This document shows positions 6,758-12,437 of a stretch of 15,471 bases of DNA, piece after piece. The translations under genes and the position numbers were made by a program. The notes under the pieces were generated by a model. The model ran no database searches and was not told the DNA's origin. It saw nothing but the letters and a program-made list of their open reading frames with translations. Each line of letters begins with the position of its first letter. Position 1 is the first letter of the stretch. Source of the DNA: Deltaproteobacteria bacterium (GTDB lineage: Bacteria > Desulfobacterota > Desulfuromonadia > Geobacterales > Pseudopelobacteraceae); NCBI GenBank assembly GCA_016219145.1, contig JACRCG010000216.1, forward strand, positions 1 through 15,471, in the 5' to 3' direction.

Positions 6758-7486
6758 TTACCCGACAGACTGCCGAAGAAAATCCAGCGTTTTAAGCTTC
6801 TTACCGGCGTGAACCGTCACAGCTTCATCCAGCAGTATGCCGGCCTGTTGAAGAGCATCGTCACTAAGCTGCACCAGCCCGAACCGGCCAGTAGACAGAC
6901 AGGCCAGCAGCCCTTGCAGAGCAGGCGCAACGATAATCCGGCCGGTTGCGGCACAGAAACGACAGAGCAGTTCACCGCCATGCTGCATGAGAGCCCCCGC
7001 CCCGGTAAATTCCGAGCCGCAGCGGCTGCAACCCTCCAGAGAAGGACGATAGCCCAGAATATTCAGCAGATTAACTTCAAACAGCCTGCGGTCGGCGTCG
7101 TTTTGATGCCCTGAATCCAGGCGTTCCAGATAAGCTGTCAGCAGGCGGTAAAGACGCGGCAGCGGCTGCCCTTCCGGAGTAATGCATTCCACCAGTTCGC
7201 AGGCATACAATGCATGGGCGATACAACCCAGATCGCTGCGAATGCCCTGATATACCGTGATCACATCAGCCTGTCTGAGCGATGACAGCCCCACCTTGTA
7301 CGACAACTGGAGATCAATGCGCGCAAAAGTTTCCAGCGCCGGGCCAAAACGTTTGCGGCTGTTGCGGGCGCCACGGGCAAACCCGTTCAGACGGCCATGT
7401 TCAAGCGTGAACAGCGCCGCGATCCGGTCGCTCTCACCGTAGTCGGTGGTGGAAAGTACGATGGCTTGCAGTTTTTCCAGGTGCAT
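6758..7486 (-). CDS. recO: DNA repair protein RecO
   Basis: Encodes 242 residues, normal for RecO. The N-terminal OB-fold (about 1-80) begins LQAIVLSTTDYGESDRIAALFT, followed by GARNSRKRFGPALE, both family signatures. The C-terminal helical domain carries a zinc-ribbon-like CxxC pair (CSRCG ... CRFC). RecO helps RecR load RecA onto SSB-coated single strands in the RecFOR pathway. AAGGA (7492-7496) lies 5 bases before the ATG. It is 106 bases upstream of hsp20 on the same strand and probably independently regulated. Confidence 0.95.
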   Translation of the reverse strand: MHLEKLQAIVLSTTDYGESDRIAALFTLEHGRLNGFARGARNSRKRFGPALETFARIDLQLSYKVGLSSLRQADVITVYQGIRSDLGCIAHALYACELVECITPEGQPLPRLYRLLTAYLERLDSGHQNDADRRLFEVNLLNILGYRPSLEGCSRCGSEFTGAGALMQHGGELLCRFCAATGRIIVAPALQGLLACLSTGRFGLVQLSDDALQQAGILLDEAVTVHAGKKLKTLDFLRQSVG

Positions 7487-7656
7487 GATGATCCTTGCTG
7501 ATGCTTACAGCAAATCCCCCTGAAACCCGCTTCCTGTTGTGAGGGGTGCTATTCTCGCCAGCATTAAAGCACAGGAAGGGAGTTTTGTCTTTATCCTTGC
7601 TGAAGGGGGAGAGGGGGGACACCTGACGCACTATACATGCGATGAAAGCGGACTCT

Positions 7657-7713
7657 ATAAATTTCTCTGGGTAATCCCCCGGTGCTACTGAGGAATTACC
7701 CAGAGAAATTTAT
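7657..7713. repeat. 19-bp perfect inverted repeat at the distal end of the CRISPR array
   Basis: Arms 7657-7675 and 7695-7713 are exact reverse complements (starting ATAAATTTCTCTGGG) around a 19-base loop. The right arm ends 9 bases before the leader-distal repeat. RNA from either strand would form a very stable hairpin. It may end or process the CRISPR transcript, although no T-run follows on the minus strand, or it may be a remnant of a mobile element. The rest of 7487-7656 upstream of recO holds only weak dyads (for example CTTCCTGT 7530-7537 with ACAGGAAG 7571-7578) and a G-rich run. Confidence 0.85.
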
Positions 7714-7722
7714 TGTAAAGGG

Positions 7723-8605
7723 CGGTTCATCCCCGCGCTTGCGGGGAACGCCCCGGCAAACTCGGCCCGGCTGTCCGCGTCAGCGGTTCATCCCCGCGCT
7801 TGCGGGGAACGCTGATACTCACGTTTAAGCATATTGTTATCCACCGGTTCATCCCCGCGCTTGCGGGGAACGCACTGATCAAATATTTTACAAGAGCAGT
7901 TTCATCGGTTCATCCCCGCGCTTGCGGGGAACGCGCAGTCAGCGCGGGTGCCGTCATCAAGGCGCACGGTTCATCCCCGCGCTTGCGGGGAACGCTCCGG
8001 CAGCACTGCGGGCGGTTTCAGAGGCGGCGGTTCATCCCCGCGCTTGCGGGGAACGCGTGAAACGCCTTGGGATACAAATTCGAATAATCGGTTCATCCCC
8101 GCGCTTGCGGGGAACGCTCTGACGGAAACAACCATTTACGGCTGCCGGTCGGTTCATCCCCGCGCTTGCGGGGAACGCCTGGCGGATTCGATATCCAGGT
8201 TGCCTTGGATAGGTTCATCCCCGCGCTTGCGGGGAACGCACCAACCACCTCTACCCCATGAGCTGGGAAGGCGGTTCATCCCCGCGCTTGCGGGGAACGC
8301 CCGGATGGTTTCCTCGGCCAGGGTGGAGAATCCGGTTCATCCCCGCGCTTGCGGGGAACGCTTCCCGCTCGGCACCGATGATCTGCAGAGCCGCGGTTCA
8401 TCCCCGCGCTTGCGGGGAACGCGAGAGACAGTGTGTTGTAATCAGCGAGCATTACGGTTCATCCCCGCGCTTGCGGGGAACGCGTACTCCTGAAGGTTTA
8501 CGTTTGAGACATCAACGGTTCATCCCCGCGCTTGCGGGGAACGCGCAACAAATACCAGGGCCAGATGGAAGTGCGGCGGTTCATCCCCGCGCTTGCGGGG
8601 AACGC
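7723..8605 (-). CRISPR. Type I-E CRISPR array, 15 repeats and 14 spacers
   Basis: Fifteen 29-base repeats recur with an exact 61-base period (starts 7723, 7784, 7845 ... 8516, 8577), separated by fourteen 32-base spacers. Each repeat has the I-E hairpin, CCCCGC pairing with GCGGGG around CTTG. Read on the minus strand it begins GCGTTCCCCGC and ends GGGGATGAACCG, the same sense as the E. coli repeat. That orientation, and the AT-rich leader on the cas2 side, place transcription right to left, so the newest spacer should be 8545-8576. All repeats are identical except that the one at 8211-8239 has A instead of C at its first plus-strand base. No spacer repeats another. I could not identify spacer targets. 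Confidence 0.98.
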
Positions 8606-8673
8606 ACTTCTTCTACTTCCTCAAAATCATTGAGCAAATTCACCATTAAAAAATCTACCGATTTACAACCCTC
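8606..8673 (-). promoter_or_regulatory. CRISPR leader
   Basis: This is the 68-base AT-rich stretch between the cas2 stop and the first repeat in the transcribed direction. In I-E systems the leader holds the array promoter and an IHF site that guides Cas1-Cas2 integration. A sequence partly like an IHF site (TCAATGATTTT on the minus strand, around 8623-8633) lies about 20-30 bases from the repeat, but the match is weak. The interval is short, so the functional leader may extend into the cas2 coding end. Confidence 0.6.
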
Positions 8674-8985
8674 TTAAAACGGGTATTCTTCTGCGTCTGA
8701 CGTCCCCTCTGGCGGCAGGAAAGATACCAGCTTTATCCCATCCATCTCAACCGGTATTCGCCTGTTCGTCCCGAGCGTAAGAAAATCAAAACCGGATTCG
8801 TTATTAGAAGTCCAGGCCATGACAGCATTTCCTTCATCTACACCCTCTTCAAGGTTATTCCAGATCATATCGCGTACCCGGCGGGAAACATCTCCCACGT
8901 AAACACCGGCCCGCACCTCAACCAGCCAGAGGCCAAGCCTTCCCCGCAGACGCGGCGGAACATTCTCAACCACGATGACCAGCAT
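8674..8985 (-). CDS. cas2: CRISPR-associated endoribonuclease/integrase subunit Cas2, type I-E
   Basis: Encodes 103 residues. MLVIVVENVPPRLRGRLGLW and the following EVRAGVYVGDVSRRVRDMIW segment are the signature of the Cas2e (CasF/YgbF) group, as are GNAVMAWTSNNESGFDF, NRRIPVEMDG and LVSFLP. Cas2 dimers bridge two Cas1 dimers to form the spacer integrase; the nuclease activity is not needed for adaptation in E. coli. The ATG at 8985 is chosen from this family start and from AAGGAGG 9 bases upstream; an upstream in-frame extension has no family match. It overlaps the end of cas1 by 20 bases and its stop abuts the leader. Confidence 0.97.
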   Translation of the reverse strand: MLVIVVENVPPRLRGRLGLWLVEVRAGVYVGDVSRRVRDMIWNNLEEGVDEGNAVMAWTSNNESGFDFLTLGTNRRIPVEMDGIKLVSFLPPEGTSDAEEYPF

Positions 8986-9889
8986 CGCCCAGTCCCTCCT
9001 TGTTTGGAATCGCGATATCAACAGCCTCTTCGTGAGCTTTTGGGCGCTCAATCTCCCCAGCAGCCAGAACCTCCTCGATAGTGGGAATGATCTTGTCCAG
9101 CAGATGACTTTGTCGAAAAGCGTCACGACAGGCAAGGCGCACTTCACGCTCCGGATTACGCGGATTCTTGCCGGCAATGCGGAAAGCTACCGGTACGACA
9201 GTATCGAACTTGAAGATATCGGCGATGTCATAAACAAACGACTGCGGCTTACCGGTGTGGATAAAACCAACCGCCGGGGCATACCCCGCCGCCAGAATGG
9301 CCGCCTCGCAGATGCCGTAGATACAGGCCGTGGCCGACGACAGGCAACGATTGGGCACATCGCCGCTCTCCCATTCAGTGTGGTCATAGTTGCGGTGTTT
9401 CCACTCCACCCCGTATTGCCGACCCAGCAACTCGTACATCTTGCGAACCCGTACACCTTCAATGCCGCGCAACTGCTCGACACTACGCCGCTCAGGCGGC
9501 TCCTCCTTGAAGCGAAGCGCATACATTTTGCGAACAACCTTGAGCCGCGCCGAGTCGTCCAGGGCCAGCTTTGCCTGATACAACAGCCGATCTGAGCGAG
9601 CCCCGCCCGGTTGCCCTGCCGCATACAACCGCACCCCGGCCTCACCGATCCAGACAAGCAGGCACCCGACCCGCGCAGCCAGCACCACGGCAGAATGGGA
9701 AACACGCGTACCCGGTTCCAGCATCAGGCAGGCCACCGTACCGATGGGGATATGGGTGCGGACGCCGGTCTTGTCAACAACCACAAAGGAGCCGTCGATA
9801 ACGTCAAGGTTGCCTTTCTCGATATAGATCACCGAGATGCGGTCCTTGATGGGGAGCGGTTTTAAAGGCGGAAGAATCGGTGTAGTCAT
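8966..9889 (-). CDS. cas1: CRISPR-associated integrase Cas1, type I-E
   Basis: Encodes 307 residues, the usual Cas1e length. Metal-binding catalytic residues are present in their expected contexts: E144 in LRGIEGVRVR, H211 in GFIHTGKP, and D221 and D224 in SFVYDIADIFKFD. The N-terminal beta domain starts LPPLKPLPIKDRISVIYIEK. Cas1 is the integrase that inserts new spacers at the leader-repeat junction together with Cas2. GGAG lies 6 bases before the ATG. Unusually for I-E, it is cut off from the effector genes by 1.8 kb holding opposite-strand toxin-antitoxin genes, so it needs its own promoter or long readthrough. A second copy of its first ~30 codons lies at 10620-10710. Confidence 0.98.
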   Translation of the reverse strand: MTTPILPPLKPLPIKDRISVIYIEKGNLDVIDGSFVVVDKTGVRTHIPIGTVACLMLEPGTRVSHSAVVLAARVGCLLVWIGEAGVRLYAAGQPGGARSDRLLYQAKLALDDSARLKVVRKMYALRFKEEPPERRSVEQLRGIEGVRVRKMYELLGRQYGVEWKHRNYDHTEWESGDVPNRCLSSATACIYGICEAAILAAGYAPAVGFIHTGKPQSFVYDIADIFKFDTVVPVAFRIAGKNPRNPEREVRLACRDAFRQSHLLDKIIPTIEEVLAAGEIERPKAHEEAVDIAIPNKEGLGDAGHRG

Positions 9890-9968
9890 TTACTACTCCA
9901 CTTGATGGGTAAATGGGTATTGCCCCGAACGATCATTTGTGATACCTTCGCACTCGGAGGTAATAATC

Positions 9969-10238
9969 ATGCTACTACATACAGATGCCAGACGCCGAAT
10001 CACACTCCCACCGACAGTTGGAATCAATCCAGGGGATGCTATTGATCTTGAAATACTTTCAGATGGCAGAATCATGCTGATTCCCATCGAACCGGTTCCC
10101 AAACACCAATTATGGGCCTGGACTGCCGATGCAAAACAAACAGTAAGCGCATCATTGTCAGATCCTCGTCCATCAACCGTGGTTGAATCTGTCGAAGATG
10201 CTGCAAAACTCGCCACGAGGTGGACCTGTGAAAATTGA
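9969..10238 (+). CDS. AbrB/SpoVT-type antitoxin
   Basis: Encodes 89 residues. The N-terminal half reads as a swapped-hairpin AbrB-type DNA-binding domain (TDARRRITLPPTVGINPGDAIDLEIL, DGRIMLIPIE). The C-terminal half (about 45-89) is polar and probably the toxin-binding tail. GGAGGT at 9956-9961 lies 7 bases before the ATG at 9969; the open frame extends 10 codons further up without a ribosome site. The toxin gene starts inside its last codons. The pair is divergent from cas1 with a 79-base shared upstream region where both promoters should lie. Antitoxins of this type usually repress their own operon. Function is assigned by fold and gene pairing. Confidence 0.8.
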   Translation: MLLHTDARRRITLPPTVGINPGDAIDLEILSDGRIMLIPIEPVPKHQLWAWTADAKQTVSASLSDPRPSTVVESVEDAAKLATRWTCEN

Positions 10239-10524
10239 GATCCGCCCCGCATTCGATGAAGCTGTCCTGGCAGCAGAATTGCCTGTACGCAAAGCTGCCG
10301 CCAAGATGGTGCAGTTACTTCAGTCTCTTGATATCGTTCAACTGTGGGGTCATCCCGGTCTTAACTTTGAAAAACTGAACGGGATGATTGAACCGACAAC
10401 AGGGCAGCAACTGTTCTCTCTGCGCGTTACCGGCAGCGCCCGAGCTATTACCTGCCTTCTTAACGGACCTACCATCGTGCTTGTCAGTCTGCATGTTCAG
10501 CATGACAAGGCGTATAGGAAGTAG
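10228..10524 (+). CDS. RelE/ParE-like toxin of a type II toxin-antitoxin pair
   Basis: Encodes 98 residues from a GTG overlapping the antitoxin gene by 11 bases, with GAGG (10217-10220) 7 bases upstream. The pattern is that of the RelE/ParE fold: MKIEIRPAF, two helices with alternating charges, HPGLNFEKLNG, a central strand FSLRVTGSARAI, and the end strand VLVSLHVQHDKAYRK. RelE members cut mRNA on the ribosome and ParE members poison gyrase; the sequence does not settle which applies. The size and 11-base overlap with an AbrB-like gene strongly support a TA pair. Its stop lies 5 bases from a convergent cas6e 3' remnant. Confidence 0.75.
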   Translation: MKIEIRPAFDEAVLAAELPVRKAAAKMVQLLQSLDIVQLWGHPGLNFEKLNGMIEPTTGQQLFSLRVTGSARAITCLLNGPTIVLVSLHVQHDKAYRK

Positions 10525-10529
10525 ATTAG

Positions 10530-10586
10530 TCACACCCTCCGGACCAGCATCAAGCCGCAACCGAAACCTTTGGCCGGGTCGATGTT
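10530..10586 (-). pseudogene. Remnant of a cas6e 3' end (fragment C)
   Basis: The minus strand encodes IDPAKGFGCGLMLVRRV followed by TGA (10532-10530). This is the glycine-rich C-terminal motif of Cas6e (pattern GIGxAKxFGxGL). Upstream of it, reading right, the cas6e similarity stops within a few codons and the frame runs into the duplicated cas1 start. It closely matches fragments A and B but differs from the intact cas6e at 13499-14185, which ends GIGSAKGFGFGLLLLAPINL. It is non-functional on its own. Confidence 0.8.
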
Positions 10587-10619
10587 GTTGTTGAAGAAAA
10601 GACGTTTCCTGGCGTGCTT

Positions 10620-10710
10620 TAACATCAAGATCGCCTTTCTCGATATAGATCACCGAGATGCGATCCTTGATGGGGAGCGGTTTTAATGGGGGCTGGATGA
10701 TTATTGCCAT
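10620..10710 (-). pseudogene. Duplicate of the cas1 5' end
   Basis: The minus strand starts with ATG at 10710 and encodes PPLKPLPIKDRISVIYIEKG, identical over that stretch to the intact cas1 product. It then leaves cas1 similarity after LDV. At the DNA level 10622-10710 aligns without gaps to 9801-9889; the first ~64 bases carry about four mismatches, while the start-proximal end is more diverged. An AGAGG ribosome site precedes it. It leads directly into cas6e fragment C, so the frame makes at most a chimeric ~130-residue product with no expected function. Confidence 0.9.
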
Positions 10711-10771
10711 CGGGTAACCTCTTTAAGTTCCTAGAGTTACTTGAGCTTCAACGCCGAAAGCTCATAAAACA

Positions 10772-10800
10772 TTGACTAATCCGACATATCGAGATACATT
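10772..10800 (+). promoter_or_regulatory. Promoter of the RHH/MazF-type operon
   Basis: TTGACT (10772-10777, 5/6) and TACATT (10795-10800, 4/6) are 17 bases apart. The start of transcription would fall a few bases upstream of GGAGGT (10824-10829), the ribosome site of the antitoxin gene. A small inverted repeat TAC-GTTAT-GTA lies just downstream and could be part of an operator. Confidence 0.55.
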
Positions 10801-10834
10801 TTGAAGTACGTTATGTATTACACGGAGGTCAAAT

Positions 10835-11152
10835 ATGCCCGCGCTCAGTCTGCGTCTGCCGGAAGAGCTGGATCAACGCCTGGAAACTGAAGCCCGTATT
10901 GAACAACAACCTCGATCCGAAGTAGTGAGAATAGCAATCGTAGATTATCTAGCCCGTCGCGAGCGTGAGCGATTCATGGCCGAACTGGTGGCTGAGGCCC
11001 GCGCTGCCTATGCTGATGCAACAATCCGCCATGACGCCATGGAAATGGCCGAAGAAGGCATAACCACCAGCAACGAAGCAATGGACATTGTCGATAAGGA
11101 CACGTCATCACTTTCGCCTTCGGCCAACCAGACCGAAAAGTGGTGGAAATAA
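10835..11152 (+). CDS. Ribbon-helix-helix antitoxin (CopG/MazE-like)
   Basis: Encodes 105 residues. An N-terminal ribbon-helix-helix DNA-binding domain (about 1-45) is readable: PALSLRLPEELDQRLETEAR, then RSEVVRIAIVDYLARRERERF. The remaining 60 residues are acidic and polar, ending NQTEKWWK, and probably wrap the toxin. GGAGGT (10824-10829) lies 5 bases upstream. Its stop shares one base with the toxin start (TAATG), typical of coupled TA genes. Its product should autorepress the promoter at 10772-10800. It lies antisense to the cas operon and diverges from the duplicated cas1 start. Confidence 0.83.
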   Translation: MPALSLRLPEELDQRLETEARIEQQPRSEVVRIAIVDYLARRERERFMAELVAEARAAYADATIRHDAMEMAEEGITTSNEAMDIVDKDTSSLSPSANQTEKWWK

Positions 11153-11493
11153 TGCGTCGCGGCGAAATATGGGCTGCCAATCTCAATCCCGGTCGTGGGC
11201 GAGAGATTGCCAAAATCCGGCCGGTTCTGGTTATCCAGGATGACGCCCTCACGGCAAGCGGCACCCCCATGGTCGTTGTCCTGCCTCTCACAACCCAGAT
11301 ATATCCATCTTTCAAACGATGGCGCATAATGATCGAGCCCCGCGACCGGTTGCTCAAGCCGTGCCAGGTAATCGTTGATCAACCCCGTGCCCTCGATAAA
11401 GAGCGTTTCGGAGATGGCCCCTTGACCATCCTTACCACGGAAGAGATGGCGGCGGTTGAGCACAGCCTTAAAGGAGTGATGGGATTGTTGTGA
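11152..11493 (+). CDS. MazF/PemK-family mRNA interferase toxin
   Basis: Encodes 113 residues with the family profile throughout: MRRGEIWAANLNPGRGREIAKIRPVLVIQ, then MVVVLPLTTQ, DRLLKPCQVIVDQPRALDKER, and a C-terminal helix TTEEMAAVEHSLKGVMGL. The Arg in IRPVLV and the Thr in PLTTQ fit the conserved catalytic positions of MazF-like ribonucleases, which cleave single-stranded mRNA at short motifs. The ATG at 11152 overlaps the antitoxin stop; the frame also contains a GTG four codons earlier, but the family normally begins M-R-R-G-E. The gene appears intact. Its stop is followed at once by a palindromic repeat and a convergent cas6e remnant. Confidence 0.92.
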   Translation: MRRGEIWAANLNPGRGREIAKIRPVLVIQDDALTASGTPMVVVLPLTTQIYPSFKRWRIMIEPRDRLLKPCQVIVDQPRALDKERFGDGPLTILTTEEMAAVEHSLKGVMGLL

Positions 11494-11495
11494 TA

Positions 11496-11557
11496 CGTAG
11501 GGGCGAACCTTGTGTTCGCCCGCTTTTGATTCACATCCGCCGCACCAGCATTAAGCC
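11496..11557. repeat. Direct repeat copy A (palindrome plus cas6e 3' end)
   Basis: The first 38 bases (11496-11533) are identical to 11645-11682, and the next 24 match 11683-11706 with four differences. The repeat starts with a palindrome, GGGCGAAC (11501-11508) and GTTCGCCC (11514-11521) around CTTGT, and ends in the last codons of cas6e. The palindrome can fold as a hairpin behind the MazF-type gene and could serve as its terminator. Confidence 0.85.
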
Positions 11558-11644
11558 GCAACCAAAGGCCTTGGCCGGGCCAATGCCGACTTGGATCAAC
11601 GTCTTCAATGCATCCGATTCATCTACCTGTTTCGCATCCAATTC
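11531..11644 (-). pseudogene. Remnant of a cas6e 3' end (fragment A)
   Basis: The minus strand reads ESDALKTLIQVGIGPAKAF then GCGLMLVRRM and TGA (11533-11531). That is roughly the last 35 residues of a Cas6e, including the C-terminal GIGPAKAFGCGL motif that contacts the crRNA repeat hairpin. Upstream it ends abruptly at direct repeat copy B, with no start codon or catalytic N-terminus. It is bounded on both sides by copies of the same palindromic repeat. Confidence 0.85.
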
Positions 11645-11706
11645 CGTAGGGGCGAACCTTGTGTTCGCCCGCTTTTGATTCAGACCCGCCGGACTAGCAT
11701 TAAGCC
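11645..11706. repeat. Direct repeat copy B, overlapping the cas5 stop
   Basis: Second copy of the repeat at 11496-11557, 149 bases to its right. Its palindrome arms are 11650-11657 and 11663-11670. On the minus strand it encodes GLMLVRRV and TGA (cas6e fragment B, 11680-11706), and in another frame it supplies the TAA of cas5. Confidence 0.85.
11680..11706 (-). pseudogene. Remnant of a cas6e 3' end (fragment B)
   Basis: Only the last eight codons of cas6e remain (GLMLVRRV) with TGA at 11682-11680. They follow directly on the final codons of cas5 in a different frame, so cas5 and the cas6e tail appear joined by a deletion that removed nearly all of the cas6e gene. The identity of so short a piece rests on its match to fragments A and C. 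Confidence 0.6.
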
Positions 11707-12437
11707 ATCTCCCCTGCCTGTTTTGTTATTACCCTTCTCGGCGAAAACAACCTTCGATCCGTTGCAAACGAAACGGGCGCATCAGACAGGCTGTCCCTCC
11801 CATCGGCAAAAATTTCCACATCTTCCTGACGGGTGTACGATTCAAGCGGCTTATCCAAGCGAAGAAGCTTCACCGCTTCATCCTTATTATCCCGTAAACC
11901 AGCCAGAACCGGAGCAGTCGGAATACATACTTTGCGCCCCAGCCAGACACCCCAGACCGGGTTTTCCAGTGCTGCGGCAACCTGCTTGAGTAGTGATGTT
12001 TCACCTTCCAGCAGAACACCGAAAGAGGCATCCGTCAGATATTGACGATGGGTTAGCACTGCGAGAGATTGTCCATTTTTAGCTCGCGGTTTCCCGTCCT
12101 CGGCAGATACGGTTATGCTTCCACGCTCAGCCGCACTGTTTGGATCATAGCCACCACCAACAGTGTGATAATCCTGTAGCCGCCGCACCGGCAATTCCTT
12201 TTTAGTACCGTTTCGAGGGATCGCGATGGCAGTCATCTGCACCATGCCAAATGAGGCCAGAAACTTCTGTTCTTTCTCGCAACCACGGGTAAAACCCAAT
12301 GCCGCGCAGCACATTCCGGCAATGGCGCTCTTGGTCGGCATAAGTCCGGTATTTCTCCGGTTGTACTGACTGTCGAATCCCCACGACTGAAGCGGCCCCT
12401 CCAGCCGTAGGGCCAGAAAGGATTTGTCAGATAACAT
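11700..12437 (-). CDS. cas5: Cascade subunit Cas5, type I-E
   Basis: Encodes 245 residues. The Cas5e N-terminus is clear: FLALRLEGPLQSWGFDSQYN, followed by RRNTGLMPTKSAIAGMCCAALGF. Further blocks are VRRLQDYHTVGG, RQYLTDASFGVLLEG and PVWGVWLGRKVCIPTAPVLAGL. Cas5 caps the Cas7 filament and binds the 5' handle of the crRNA. The start ATG at 12437 overlaps the cas7 stop by 11 bases, with GAGGTGG upstream; a longer frame of 23 codons lacks family similarity. The last codons read Q-A-G-E-M-A and the TAA lies inside direct repeat copy B. The natural C-terminus may therefore have been changed by the rearrangement, though the length is normal. Confidence 0.95.
   Translation of the reverse strand: MLSDKSFLALRLEGPLQSWGFDSQYNRRNTGLMPTKSAIAGMCCAALGFTRGCEKEQKFLASFGMVQMTAIAIPRNGTKKELPVRRLQDYHTVGGGYDPNSAAERGSITVSAEDGKPRAKNGQSLAVLTHRQYLTDASFGVLLEGETSLLKQVAAALENPVWGVWLGRKVCIPTAPVLAGLRDNKDEAVKLLRLDKPLESYTRQEDVEIFADGRDSLSDAPVSFATDRRLFSPRRVITKQAGEMA

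Noticed and set aside
7723..8605. Array transcribed on the plus strand
   Set aside because: The repeat matches the E. coli I-E sense only on the minus strand, and the AT-rich leader lies on the cas2 side; the plus-strand upstream side holds the hairpin instead.
7800..8677. Several long plus-strand open frames through the CRISPR array, with repeated peptides such as IPALAGN and PRLRGT
   Set aside because: They are translations of the 61-base repeat period in different frames. The repeat unit has no stop codon, so open frames arise automatically.
10315..10710. 131-codon minus-strand frame that begins like Cas1
   Set aside because: Only the first ~31 codons are cas1. The rest runs out of frame through a cas6e remnant and the toxin gene, so it is treated as a broken duplicate rather than a small protein.
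9890..11699. A CreTA-like RNA toxin-antitoxin within the cas operon
   Set aside because: No short crRNA-like repeat or mini-array is present in the gap. The modules seen are protein pairs, so only an analogy of role is possible.
9890..11699. Insertion sequence as the cause of the disruption
   Set aside because: No transposase, terminal inverted repeats of an IS, or clear short target duplications are visible; the duplicated pieces are cas gene ends and a small palindrome.
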